A stretch of DNA of 64,000 nucleotides from Curtobacterium sp. 'Ferrero' (GTDB lineage Bacteria; Actinomycetota; Actinomycetes; Actinomycetales; Microbacteriaceae). The notes below the pieces were generated by a model, which did not search any database, had not been told where the DNA came from, and saw nothing but the letters and a program-made list of their open reading frames with translations. Both the position numbers and the translations under genes were made by a program. The stretch is taken from NCBI RefSeq assembly GCF_002412165.1, contig NZ_NXIA01000014.1, positions 1 to 64,000 of the forward strand. The letters run 5' to 3'. Numbering within the stretch: the stretch's first letter is position 1; every line of letters starts with the position of its first letter. This document shows positions 1 through 7,625 of the stretch, piece after piece.

Positions 1-91
1 CCTGCGCGGCGTTCACGCCGAACGCGGCGCCACCGAGGACGAGCGCGCCGGTCGTGGCGAGGGTGATCGAGGTCTTCAGGCTCTTGCGCAT
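1..91 (-). CDS. Secreted protein, N-terminus only (partial)
   Basis: Only the first 30 codons are inside the window; the rest lies beyond the left edge. The N-terminus looks like a Sec signal peptide: a basic start (MRKSLK), a hydrophobic core (LATTGALVLGG) and small residues before the likely cleavage region (VNAA). The ATG at 91 has a purine-rich ribosome site (GGAAAGGG) about 8 bases upstream, so this gene has a leader, unlike many neighbours. The mature protein is not visible and no function can be given. Confidence 0.7.
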   Translation of the reverse strand, partial: MRKSLKTSITLATTGALVLGGAAFGVNAAQ

Positions 92-511
92 GGTGGTTCC
101 CTTTCCTTCGTGCGGACCGCCGCCCTGCTGCTGTGGGCACGACGGATCAGCCCCGGGGGTCGGAGCTGCGATGCAGCGTGGTGCTGCGGTGACGACCGCT
201 GTTCTGCGGTGGTCTCGGAAGGTATTCGGGACCCCCGGACGATCGGTTTGGGTCGTGTACCCCGACGGACTCCGTGGCGGTCCGTCCGCCGTGCGTCCGA
301 CTCCCCCGGCCGGCTTCGGCGACTGGTCGCGACCCTCCGGTCGATCCCCGGAACGACGGGGATCGAGGGCATTCGTGATGCTCCGGCTCCCTCCGTCACG
401 ACGTACCCGCCGACCCGAGCAGCGTCCCCCGTTCTGGGGTACGCGACATCATCCAGGGACACCGGTGCCTGTTCGACCCGGTCCCCAGGCGCTCCTTGGC
501 AGGGTGGAACG
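92..511. other. Intergenic region between divergent genes, no gene seen
   Basis: About 420 bases separate the divergent secreted-protein gene and the glycosyltransferase operon. Both promoters should be here. I see no convincing reading frame with its own start signal; the frames that cross it are extensions of the glycosyltransferase frame or antisense shadows. A short inverted repeat (GTCCCC ... GGGGTAC, about 425-443) lies upstream of the glycosyltransferase. I could not assign a promoter with confidence. Confidence 0.5.
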
Positions 512-1354
512 ATGGCAGCGCCCCGCACCGTGACCGTCGTCGTGCCCGTCCTCGACGACGCGGAGGACCTCCGTGTCTGCCTCGCCGCACTGGCCCGGCA
601 GACCCGGCCGGCCGACGAGGTGGTGGTCGTCGACAACGGCAGCCGGGACGACAGCGTGGCGGTGGCCCTCGCCGCCGGCGCCCGCGTGCTGCACGAGCCG
701 GTCCGGGGCATCGCCGCCGCTGCGAGCCGTGCGTACGACGCCGCGACCGGGGACGTCATCGCCCGGGTGGACGCCGACACCGTCGTGCCGGACGACTGGC
801 TGGCTCGTGCGCTCCCCTGGTTCGACGACGACCTGGTCACCGCGGTCACGGGACCCGGGGCGTTCCGTGACCTCGGTCCCGTCGCCGCTGCGTTCTGGCA
901 GGTCGTGTACATGCGCGCCTACTTCGTGACCATGACGGCGGCGCTCGGGCAGCCTCCGCTCTTCGGCTCGAACGCCTTGTTCCGCCGCGTGGCGTGGCTC
1001 GCGGTCCGGCACCGGGTGCACCGGACGGACCCCGGGGTCCACGACGACGTCGACCTGTCCCTGCAGTTCGACCCGCGGTGGCGCACGGTGCTCGACCGGT
1101 CGCTCGTGGTCTCGGTGTCGGGAGGTCCGGTGCGGGACCCGCGCGGCTTCGGGCGTCGGACGCGTCGGGCGGTGCACACCTTCGCCGTCGCCGGGCTCCG
1201 CGCGGTCCCACCGGCCCGTCTGCTCCGCCGTGGTGTCGGATCGGCTCGACTCGTTCCCGTGCGCGTCGTTCCCGTGCGCGCCCGCGTCCCGGACTACCCT
1301 GCGGACGTCGCGGAGCCGGTCCCGGCGGGTCGGGTGCGGACGGGGAGCGCGTGA
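512..1354 (+). CDS. Family 2 glycosyltransferase
   Basis: A 280-residue GT-A fold glycosyltransferase that should transfer a sugar from a nucleotide sugar; acceptor unknown. Visible signatures are the N-terminal strand VTVVVPVLDDAEDL, the nucleotide-binding VVVVDNGSRDDS near residue 40, and VIARVDADTVVPDDW near residue 85-95, which carries the metal-binding DxD. The ATG at 512 follows AGGGTGGAAC; the frame is open further upstream but without family similarity. It is first in an operon: the next gene starts at GTG 1351, overlapping this stop by 4 bases. The C-terminus is short and arginine-rich with no clear membrane segments, so it is probably cytosolic or peripheral. Confidence 0.8.
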   Translation: MAAPRTVTVVVPVLDDAEDLRVCLAALARQTRPADEVVVVDNGSRDDSVAVALAAGARVLHEPVRGIAAAASRAYDAATGDVIARVDADTVVPDDWLARALPWFDDDLVTAVTGPGAFRDLGPVAAAFWQVVYMRAYFVTMTAALGQPPLFGSNALFRRVAWLAVRHRVHRTDPGVHDDVDLSLQFDPRWRTVLDRSLVVSVSGGPVRDPRGFGRRTRRAVHTFAVAGLRAVPPARLLRRGVGSARLVPVRVVPVRARVPDYPADVAEPVPAGRVRTGSA

Positions 1355-2166
1355 GCGGGGCGGACGCTCCGGCCGGGGCACCCGACCTGCACTGCGTGAC
1401 GCTCAACGTCCGTCGGCCGGTGCCGCACCTGCGCCGCGGGCACCCGGACGCCTGGGACACCCGGCGACCGGCGCTCGAGGCGTTCCTGGACGCGGTGCGG
1501 CCGACGGTCCTCGCCGTCCAGGAGGCCGTCCCGGCGCAGCTGACCGTGGTCCGTCGTGTACTCGGCGACCGCTGGCTGCCCGTCGTGTCCGCCAGGAGCC
1601 GGGCGCGCTCCGCCGAGCACGTCGGGCTCCTGGTCGACGGCGAGCGGCTCCGCGTGGTCGACCGTCGGACCGTGGCGCTCTCGACGCGCCCGGACCGGAT
1701 CGGCTCCCGGTCGTGGGGCAGCCTGTTCCCGAGGATCGCCGTCGCCGCGGTCCTCGACGACCTCGCGACCGGCACCCGGTTCTCCGCGATCGCGACGCAC
1801 CTCGACCCGTTCTCGCCGCCGGCCCTGCGGAACGGGGCGCGGGCGGTCGGGGCGCTCGCGGCGTCGGCGGGCACGCCCGTCGTGGCGATGGCCGACTGGA
1901 ACGCGTCGGAGCGGTCGTCCTCCGCCCGGGTGCTGTCGGACGCCGGGCTCGTCGACACGTGGGACGTCGCCGAGTCCCGCGGCCCGGCCTCGGGGACCCT
2001 CACGCGGTACCGTTCGCCGCGGTCGGGTGCGCCGCGGCTCGACCGTGTCCTCGTCCGTCCCGGCGGCGGGTGGACGGCCCGGGTGCGCTCCGCGTCGATC
2101 ACGCCGACGGCGGCCTCGGACCACGCGGCCGTGCACGCGGTGCTGCGGTGGGAGCGCACAGCGTGA
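1351..2166 (+). CDS. Endonuclease/exonuclease/phosphatase family protein
   Basis: A 271-residue member of the EEP metallohydrolase fold (DNase I / inositol phosphatase superfamily). Signatures in order: CVTLNVRR at the N-terminus, AVQEAVPAQ (the metal-binding Glu), AIATHLDPFSPPA, VVAMADWNASE (catalytic Asp/Asn) and the C-terminal SDHAAVHAVL with the catalytic Asp-His pair. No signal peptide is visible. The GTG start at 1351 overlaps the glycosyltransferase stop (GTGA) and implies translational coupling. The substrate could be a nucleic acid, a phospholipid or a sugar phosphate; the glycosyltransferase neighbour does not settle it. Confidence 0.8.
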   Translation: MSGADAPAGAPDLHCVTLNVRRPVPHLRRGHPDAWDTRRPALEAFLDAVRPTVLAVQEAVPAQLTVVRRVLGDRWLPVVSARSRARSAEHVGLLVDGERLRVVDRRTVALSTRPDRIGSRSWGSLFPRIAVAAVLDDLATGTRFSAIATHLDPFSPPALRNGARAVGALAASAGTPVVAMADWNASERSSSARVLSDAGLVDTWDVAESRGPASGTLTRYRSPRSGAPRLDRVLVRPGGGWTARVRSASITPTAASDHAAVHAVLRWERTA

Positions 2167-2762
2167 TCAGTTCGCTCGGTCCGACGTTCCTCCGCCGACC
2201 GCGCGGCGCGGAGTGGCTCGCCGACGCCGTCCGCGTCCTGGTGGTCGCCGGTGTCCCGACCGCGGCGATCGGCTGGGGACCCGTCGACCTGGCGATCGCG
2301 ATGCTGGCGCTCCTCGGCGCGGTCGTCGCACGCGCGCTCGGACTCCGACCGGCCGTGGACGTCGCGGTGAGCGTGCTGTCGTCGCTCGCCGCCTGGAGCA
2401 GCACCCTCGGCTGGTACACGAGTGCGCCGGGCTGGGACAAGGTCGTGCACGTCGTGCTCGTGGGGCTGCTCGCCGTGGTGCTGTGCGTCGTCGCGTCCGA
2501 CCTCGGGGTGCTGCACGACGTCCGTTCGCTGCCCGTGCCCGCGGACGTGGCGGTCGGCGGTGTCGCGGGACTGGCGATCGGCGGGGTGTGGGAGATGGGC
2601 GAGTGGGTGGGGCACACGTTCGTCGACGCGACGATCTTCGTCGGCTACGACGACACGATCGGCGACCTGCTGGCCGACCTCGTCGGCGGGCTCGCCGCCG
2701 GGGCGGCGCTCCGCTGGGCGGCCGGTGACCGCCGCACGCGGACCGCACCGCGGCAGCGGTGA
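2163..2762 (+). CDS. DUF2238/YjdF-like integral membrane protein
   Basis: A 199-residue polytopic membrane protein with about five hydrophobic segments. The conserved-looking core is GGVWEMGEWVGHTF followed by FVGYDDTIGDLLADLVGG, which resembles the E-x-x-E-W and D-D-T-x-x-D-L motifs of the YjdF/DUF2238 family. Function of that family is not established. GTG 2163 overlaps the upstream stop by 4 bases, making this the third gene of the operon that begins at 512. A family-1 palindrome starts 9 bases after its stop. Confidence 0.65.
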   Translation: MISSLGPTFLRRPRGAEWLADAVRVLVVAGVPTAAIGWGPVDLAIAMLALLGAVVARALGLRPAVDVAVSVLSSLAAWSSTLGWYTSAPGWDKVVHVVLVGLLAVVLCVVASDLGVLHDVRSLPVPADVAVGGVAGLAIGGVWEMGEWVGHTFVDATIFVGYDDTIGDLLADLVGGLAAGAALRWAAGDRRTRTAPRQR

Positions 2763-2770
2763 CCCGGGGA

Positions 2771-2814
2771 CGGACGGGAGGCACGGTGCATGCCCGCACC
2801 GTGCCTCCCGTCCG
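2771..2814. repeat. Family-1 intergenic palindrome (terminator-like), copy 1
   Basis: Inverted repeat with outer arms CGGACGGGAGGC / GCCTCCCGTCCG and inner arms ACGGTGC / GCACCGT around a short loop. It sits 9 bases after the stop of the plus-strand operon and 32 bases before the stop of the convergent minus-strand gene, so it could end transcription both ways. No T-run follows on either strand. Confidence 0.85.
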
Positions 2815-2845
2815 TCCCGTGGTCGCGGACGCGACCGGTCCTCGG

Positions 2846-3496
2846 TCAGGCCTGCGGGGCCTGCAGGAAGGTCCCGATCTCCGTGTCGCCGTGGTTGAAG
2901 CGGATGGTGCGCCCGGCGGTCGAGGCGTCCTCGACCACGTCCGCCACGACGTGCGCGACGTCGCCGCGCGGCACCTCGGAACCGGAGCCGTCCCAGTCGA
3001 TGCGGCCGGAGGGCTCGTCGTCCGTGAGGGTGCTCGGTGCGACGACGGTCCACCGCAGACCGGAGTCGCGGAGCACGGCGTCCGCGACGTACTTCGACTG
3101 AGCGTAGGCGAAGAAGTCGTTGTCCTGCGGCACCCCGTGGTCGAGCACGGAGCCGGACCACGAAACCATCACGTACCGGTCGACCCCGGCGCGCGCGGCG
3201 GCCTGCACCGACAGCACGGCGGCGTCGCGGTCGATCGCGTAGGTCCGCTCGGCGGACCCACCACCGGCGCCGGCGGACCAGACGACCACGTCGTGCCCGC
3301 GCACGAGCTCCGTGAACGAGTCAAGGGTCTGCTGCTCGATGTCGGCGACCGTCGGCTCCCCGCCGTGCGCGCGGACGTCGTCGGACTGGGCGGGATCGCG
3401 GATCACGGAGGTCACCGAGTGCCCGCGCTCGCTGAGGATGCGCGTCGCGAGGAGGGCGACCTTGCCGTGTCCGCCGAAGAGGATGATGCTGCTCAT
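2846..3496 (-). CDS. NAD(P)-binding atypical short-chain reductase (YwnB-like)
   Basis: A 216-residue single-domain Rossmann protein. The N-terminus IILFGGHGKVALLATRIL carries the GGxGxxA-type dinucleotide loop of the atypical SDR / NAD(P)H-binding family used for stress or quinone reduction. Downstream are VVWSAGAGGG, YVMVSWSGSV and AYAQSKYVADAVLRDSGLRWTV-type motifs; the Y-x-x-x-K pair (YAQSK) fits the usual catalytic site. Start ATG 3496 has TAGCGT exactly 7 bases upstream and no ribosome site, which suggests a leaderless mRNA. It is convergent with the operon to its left. The substrate is not predictable. Confidence 0.8.
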   Translation of the reverse strand: MSSIILFGGHGKVALLATRILSERGHSVTSVIRDPAQSDDVRAHGGEPTVADIEQQTLDSFTELVRGHDVVVWSAGAGGGSAERTYAIDRDAAVLSVQAAARAGVDRYVMVSWSGSVLDHGVPQDNDFFAYAQSKYVADAVLRDSGLRWTVVAPSTLTDDEPSGRIDWDGSGSEVPRGDVAHVVADVVEDASTAGRTIRFNHGDTEIGTFLQAPQA

Positions 3497-3530
3497 GGCG
3501 CGGACGCTACCCGGCGGTCCTCCGTGCGAC

Positions 3531-3977
3531 TCAGCCGCGCTCGGCGACGGCCTTGAGCTGCTGCAACCCCTTCTCGAAGTCCGGGCCGACCAGCTTCTCG
3601 AGGTCGAAGATCCGCGACATGAACGTCCTGGGGCTCGTCATCCGCCAGACGACGTCCGTGCCGGTGCCGCTCGGGACGAGGTCGAAGCGGATCGTGTTCG
3701 ACGAGCGGAACGGCTTGGTGAACTCGAGGTCCACGTCGACGCCGTCGGGGCCGATCGCGGTGATCCGCATGGTTCCGGCCCCGGCCTTCCGGTTGCCGGA
3801 CCACGTGTACGAGGAGCCGACGGTCCCGGGGTCGCCGGCGTACGCACGGTGCAGGGCCGGGTCGGCGCCCTCCCACGGCGACCAGTCCACCCACCGCGTG
3901 AGGTCCGCGATGCGGGGCAGCAGCGCGGCGGGAGCGGCGTCCACGTGCTCCCGGCGCTCGACGGTCACCTGCTTCAT
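3531..3977 (-). CDS. SRPBCC family protein
   Basis: A 148-residue START/Bet v1-like lipid-cavity protein, by its pattern: short N-terminal strand (VTVERREHV), helix-rich middle (LLPRIADLTRWVDWSPWEGADP) and C-terminal long helix (KLVGPDFEKGLQQLKAVAERG). Members bind hydrophobic ligands or act as polyketide cyclases; no ligand can be named. I chose ATG 3977 because TATCCT lies 6 bases upstream and because family similarity begins here, although the frame is open for another 230 codons. It is 35 bases upstream of the reductase gene on the same strand. Confidence 0.8.
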   Translation of the reverse strand: MKQVTVERREHVDAAPAALLPRIADLTRWVDWSPWEGADPALHRAYAGDPGTVGSSYTWSGNRKAGAGTMRITAIGPDGVDVDLEFTKPFRSSNTIRFDLVPSGTGTDVVWRMTSPRTFMSRIFDLEKLVGPDFEKGLQQLKAVAERG

Positions 3978-4064
3978 GCAGGCAGGATACGACTCCGCGC
4001 AGCTCCCAGCACCCCTGCGTAGCGTCGGGTCAGACGTCCGGACGAGACCGCGAGGAGACCGACG

Positions 4065-4553
4065 ATGAGCACGAAACGAGAGCAGCGCACCCTGGCCCGC
4101 ACCCTGGCGCTCGGCGTCCTGACCGGTGGTCGGAGCGCCACGCCCCTCGCGGTCCTCGCCCTGAACCACGACCGGAAGTCCCTGTCCGGCTCCTGGCAGC
4201 AGTGGAAGCTGTTCAGCACGCCGCTCGGTCGCGGGGTCCTCGTCGCGAGCGCGGTGGGCGAACTCATCGGCGACAAGCTGCCGGCCACGCCGAGCCGCAT
4301 CGGCTTCCCCGCGATCCTCGGCCGGATCGCGTCCGGCGCGGTGGCCGGCGCGGCGTTGGGCACCACCGGGCGCCGCAACCTCGTCGTCGAGGGAGCGATC
4401 CTCGGCGGGGTCGGTGCGATCGTCGGGAGCTTCGTGGGCTGGGCAGCGCGCAAGGCCGTCGGCGGCGTCACGCACCTGCCGGACCCGGTCGTCGCACTCG
4501 CGGAGGACGCCGCCACCATCGCCGGCGCGGTCAAGGTCGTCACCGCCGACTGA
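4065..4553 (+). CDS. DUF4126-like small membrane protein
   Basis: A 162-residue membrane protein rich in glycine and alanine, with about four hydrophobic segments. The pattern TGGRSATPLAVLAL, then AVGELIGDKLPATPSR and AGAALGTTGRRN, fits the DUF4126 family of unknown function, where the GE-x-x-x-D-K-LP-x-TPSR segment is typical. ATG 4065 follows a GAGGAGACC ribosome site. Convergent or divergent context gives no clue: the SRPBCC gene diverges on the left and the alcohol dehydrogenase operon follows on the right after a long leader. Confidence 0.6.
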   Translation: MSTKREQRTLARTLALGVLTGGRSATPLAVLALNHDRKSLSGSWQQWKLFSTPLGRGVLVASAVGELIGDKLPATPSRIGFPAILGRIASGAVAGAALGTTGRRNLVVEGAILGGVGAIVGSFVGWAARKAVGGVTHLPDPVVALAEDAATIAGAVKVVTAD

Positions 4554-4624
4554 CCGCGGCCAGCCGTTCCCCACGGCAGCGGCGTCGCCCTTGCGCAACG
4601 TCGTACTGCAATGTGGAACACCGG

Positions 4625-4654
4625 TTGCGCTCGAGCCGAGCGCGGCCCTAGTCT
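4625..4654 (+). promoter_or_regulatory. Candidate promoter of the adh-aldh-fae-MFS leader
   Basis: TTGCGC (4625-4630) and TAGTCT (4649-4654) are spaced by 18 bases and fit a primary sigma-factor promoter. Just upstream, GCGCAAC (about 4594-4600) and GTTGCGC (4624-4630) form an inverted pair overlapping the -35 element, a possible operator. Transcription would start near 4662 and read into the hairpin and terminator that precede the alcohol dehydrogenase. Confidence 0.45.
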
Positions 4655-4676
4655 GACCGACACAACCGAACACCGG

Positions 4677-4694
4677 CCGTCCCCGCGGGGACGG
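4677..4694 (+). promoter_or_regulatory. Leader hairpin upstream of the alcohol dehydrogenase operon
   Basis: CCGTCCCC-GC-GGGGACGG is a perfect 8-bp stem that would form about 15 bases into the predicted leader RNA, 19 bases before the intrinsic terminator. Its position suggests part of an attenuator or small regulatory RNA rather than a terminator, as no T-run follows. Confidence 0.4.
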
Positions 4695-4712
4695 TAGTCA
4701 CGTACAGACCTC

Positions 4713-4767
4713 AGAGAACAGTGACCCAGAGCGCTTCCGGCGCTCGGGCCACTGTTCTCTTTTTTTG
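4713..4767 (+). terminator. Strong intrinsic terminator in the operon leader
   Basis: Arms AGAGAACAGTG (4713-4723) and CACTGTTCTCT (4750-4760) pair over 11 bases, with a second inner stem AGCGC-TTCCG-GCGCT, followed by seven T. This is the only textbook T-tailed terminator I noticed in the window. It lies between a candidate promoter and the alcohol dehydrogenase, about 95 bases before the start codon, so it would stop most leader transcripts unless antitermination occurs, or it ends a small RNA of roughly 100 nt. Confidence 0.8.
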
Positions 4768-4770
4768 TGC

Positions 4771-4842
4771 GCTCGTCCCGCTCGTCCCGCTCGTCCCGCT
4801 CGTCCCGTTCATCCCGTTCATCCCTTTCATCCCGTTCGTCCC
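4771..4842 (+). repeat. 9-bp minisatellite in the operon leader (8 units)
   Basis: Eight tandem 9-base units: GCTCGTCCC four times, then GTTCATCCC twice, TTTCATCCC and GTTCGTCCC. It runs from just after the terminator T-run to just before the AGGAG ribosome site of the alcohol dehydrogenase. The RNA would be an unstructured pyrimidine-rich spacer. Copy number could change by slippage. Confidence 0.9.
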
Positions 4843-4860
4843 GCTCATCGAGGAGCACCC

Positions 4861-6114
4861 ATGTTGATCGAAGCCGCGCTGCTCGACGCAACCGACGTCC
4901 CGTTCCGGGTCACCAGCCTGACCCTGGACGACCCCGGCCCCGACGAGGTCCTCGTCCGCCTCAGTGCGAGCGGCGTGTGCGCCTCGGACGCGCACACCCG
5001 CTCCGGCCACACGCCGTCGCCGCTGCCTGCCGTGCTCGGGCACGAGGGCGCCGGGGTCGTCGAGGCGGTCGGGCAGAACGTCCACCACGTCGCACCGGGC
5101 GACCACGTGGCGCTCTCCTGGATGCCGAACTGCGGGCACTGCCGACACTGCGTCGCGGGACGTCCGGTCCTGTGCACCGCCGCCGCTCCGGCACTGCTCG
5201 CGGGCACCATGCTCGACGGCACCACACGGCTGCACGACGGCGACCGACCGGTGCACCACTACTCGTTCCTGTCCACGTTCGCCACGCACACCGTGGTGCC
5301 GGCGAACAGCGCGGTGCGGATCCCCCGCGACGTCCCCCTCGCGCTCGCCGCCCTCGTCGGGTGCGCCGTGCTGACCGGGTACGGTGCCGCCGTCAACCGC
5401 GCGGGCATCCGGCCGGGGCAGACGGTCGTCGTGTTCGGTGCCGGCGGCGTCGGCCTGAGCGCGGTGCTCGGTGCGCGGCAGGCCGGGGCGGCCCAGGTCA
5501 TCGTCGTCGACCCCGTGCCGGAGAAGGGCGCCACGGCCATCGCGTTCGGCGCGACGAGCGTGCTCGTCCCGTCGGACGACGTCGCGGCCCAGGTCGTCGC
5601 CCTGACCGGCGGCGACGGGGCCGACGTCGCGATCGACGCGGTCGGGGCCCCCGGCATCCTGGAGACCGCGTTCCACGCGACGGTCCCGGGCGCGACCATC
5701 GTCTGCGTCGGCGTGCCCGGTCCGGGCGCTCGGCACTCGGTCCCGGGGGCCGAGTTCGTCCGGTCCGAACGGGTCATCACCGGCTCGTTGTACGGGTCCA
5801 GCCGCCCGTCGGTCGACATCCCGGCGATCCTCGACCTCCACGCCCGCGGCCGGTTGCCGCTCGAGCGACTCGTGTCCCGGACGTACACGCTCGGCGGGAT
5901 CAACGAGGCCTTCGACGACCTCGCCACCGGCCGACTCAACCGCGGCGTGCTCGTGTTCGACGAGGCCACGGCGTGGGGCGGCCCTGCGTCCACCAGCGCT
6001 GCGACCACCGGCGCTGCGTCCAACAGCGCTGCGCCCACCAGCGTCGCGACCGCCGCTGCGACCGCCGGTACCCCACCGATCACCACCCCCGCACGAGAGG
6101 AGGTCGTCGCGTGA
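4861..6114 (+). CDS. Zinc-dependent alcohol dehydrogenase, class III-like
   Basis: A 417-residue medium-chain dehydrogenase that oxidises an alcohol (or a thiol adduct of formaldehyde) with NAD. Catalytic zinc ligands are Cys40, His61 and Glu62 (GVCASD, LGHEGAG); structural zinc ligands are Cys91, Cys94, Cys97 and Cys105. The dinucleotide loop is VVVFGAGGVGLSAV. Overall pattern is closest to the class III / mycothiol-dependent formaldehyde dehydrogenase group. ATG 4861 follows AGGAG. Unusually, after the normal C-terminus (VLVFDE) there is an Ala/Thr/Ser-rich tail of about 50 residues encoded by a 15-bp repeat. It overlaps the next start (GTGA) and heads a four-gene operon. Confidence 0.85.
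   Translation: MLIEAALLDATDVPFRVTSLTLDDPGPDEVLVRLSASGVCASDAHTRSGHTPSPLPAVLGHEGAGVVEAVGQNVHHVAPGDHVALSWMPNCGHCRHCVAGRPVLCTAAAPALLAGTMLDGTTRLHDGDRPVHHYSFLSTFATHTVVPANSAVRIPRDVPLALAALVGCAVLTGYGAAVNRAGIRPGQTVVVFGAGGVGLSAVLGARQAGAAQVIVVDPVPEKGATAIAFGATSVLVPSDDVAAQVVALTGGDGADVAIDAVGAPGILETAFHATVPGATIVCVGVPGPGARHSVPGAEFVRSERVITGSLYGSSRPSVDIPAILDLHARGRLPLERLVSRTYTLGGINEAFDDLATGRLNRGVLVFDEATAWGGPASTSAATTGAASNSAAPTSVATAAATAGTPPITTPAREEVVA
5984..6058 (+). repeat. 15-bp tandem repeat in the 3' end of the alcohol dehydrogenase gene
   Basis: Five units of 15 bases of the type CTGCGTCCACCAGCG, the last one degenerate. They encode a low-complexity Ala-Ser/Thr-Thr/Asn tail outside the dehydrogenase domain. 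Being a multiple of three, unit gain or loss would keep the frame and the coupling to the next gene. Confidence 0.85.
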
Positions 6115-7625
6115 GCACGGCCACCACCGACACCGGACGCGTCACCGGCACCGCACCGAGCACCCGCGTCGCCGGCGTCACCGTCCCCACCGGTCTGGCG
6201 ATCGCCGGCACCTGGCGTCCGTCGAGCACCGGCGCGCACTTCGCCGTCGAGGACCCCGCGACCGAGCAGTCCATCGCGCTCGTCGCCGACGGCACCGTGT
6301 CCGACGCGCTCGACGCCCTCGACACCGCCCACGACGCCCAGCCGTCCTGGGGGGACACCCCGGCACGGACCCGTGCGGAGCTGCTCCGCCGGGCGTTCGA
6401 CACCGTGACCGCGCGCGCCGACGAGTTCGCCGCGGTCATCACGGCCGAGATGGGCAAGCCCCTCGCCGAGGCGCGTGCCGAGGTGGCCTACGGTGCCGAG
6501 TTCCTCCGCTGGGGCTCGGAGCAGGCAGCGCACGTGCACGGCGAGTTCGGGCACGCACCCGGCGGCGGGTTCCGGATCGCGACGAGCCGACGACCGGTCG
6601 GCCCCGCGTACCTCGTCACCCCCTGGAACTTCCCGCTCGCGATGGGCACCCGCAAGGTCGCCGCCGCGCTCGCCGCTGGGTGCACGGTGGTCTGGAAGCC
6701 CGCGGCGCAGACCCCGCTCACCGCGGCGCTCCTCGTCCAGGCGCTCGCCGACGCCGGCGTACCGGACGGCGTCGTGAACCTCGTCCCGACGCTCGACGCA
6801 GCTGCGCAGTCCCGGGCGCTGATGGCCGACCCACGGCTGCGGAAGCTGAGCTTCACCGGGTCGACCCGCGCCGGCACGACCCTGCTCCGCCAGGCTGCCG
6901 ACACCGTCATGCGCACGTCGATGGAGCTCGGCGGCAACGGTCCGTTCGTGGTCCTCGCCGACGCTGACGTCGACGCCGCGGTCGAGGGCGCGGTCCTCGC
7001 GAAGTTCCGGAACGGCGGTGAGTCGTGTGTCGCGGCGAACCGGTTCGTCGTGCACGAGGACGTCGTCGACCGGTTCGTCGCGGGTTTCGCGGCGCGGGTC
7101 GGCCGGATGGTCCCGGGCCCCGGCACGGACCCGGCGAGCACGCTCGGCCCGCTCATCGACCGGGCCGCCGTGGACAAGGTCGACGGGCTCGTCCGCGACG
7201 CCCTCGCGGACGGCGCGCGCCTGGTGGCGGGCGGTCACCGCATCGACCGCCCCGGCCACTTCTACGCCCCCACGATCGTGACGGACGTGCCCCGCGCCTC
7301 CCGGCTGCTCCGCGAGGAGATCTTCGGCCCCGTCGCCCCGGTCACCACGGTGTCGTCGGTGGACGAGGCCGTCGCCGTCGCGAACGACACGGAGTACGGG
7401 CTCGCCGCGTTCGTGTGGACGCGCGATGTGCAGACCGCGCTCGAGGTCGGCGACCGGATCGAGGCCGGCATGGTCGGCATCAACCGGGGGCTGGTGTCCG
7501 AGGTCGCGGCGCCGTTCGGCGGGGTGAAGGTCTCCGGGCTCGGCCGCGAGGGCGGCAGCAGCGGGATCGACGAGTACCTCGAGACCCGGTACCTCGCCAT
7601 CGACGACCAGCGGAGGACACGATGA
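6111..7625 (+). CDS. NAD(P)-dependent aldehyde dehydrogenase, succinate-semialdehyde type
   Basis: A 504-residue aldehyde dehydrogenase that oxidises an aldehyde to the acid. The catalytic Cys is residue 306 in GESCVAANRF and the general base is Glu272 in MELGGNGP; the cofactor loop FTGSTRAG and the N-terminal TPWNFPLAMG are intact. The motif set resembles succinate-semialdehyde / glutarate-semialdehyde dehydrogenases (GabD-like). The frame is open far upstream into the preceding gene, but GTG 6111 overlaps its stop and begins the natural N-terminus. The following gene starts inside this stop (ATGA). The context suggests it takes the product of the alcohol dehydrogenase. Confidence 0.88.
   Translation: MSTATTDTGRVTGTAPSTRVAGVTVPTGLAIAGTWRPSSTGAHFAVEDPATEQSIALVADGTVSDALDALDTAHDAQPSWGDTPARTRAELLRRAFDTVTARADEFAAVITAEMGKPLAEARAEVAYGAEFLRWGSEQAAHVHGEFGHAPGGGFRIATSRRPVGPAYLVTPWNFPLAMGTRKVAAALAAGCTVVWKPAAQTPLTAALLVQALADAGVPDGVVNLVPTLDAAAQSRALMADPRLRKLSFTGSTRAGTTLLRQAADTVMRTSMELGGNGPFVVLADADVDAAVEGAVLAKFRNGGESCVAANRFVVHEDVVDRFVAGFAARVGRMVPGPGTDPASTLGPLIDRAAVDKVDGLVRDALADGARLVAGGHRIDRPGHFYAPTIVTDVPRASRLLREEIFGPVAPVTTVSSVDEAVAVANDTEYGLAAFVWTRDVQTALEVGDRIEAGMVGINRGLVSEVAAPFGGVKVSGLGREGGSSGIDEYLETRYLAIDDQRRTR

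Noticed and set aside
4771-4851. Ser-Arg or Pro-Val repeat protein encoded by the 9-bp minisatellite
   Set aside because: The unit reads open in several frames, as a 9-base repeat must, and lies in a leader between a terminator and a ribosome site.
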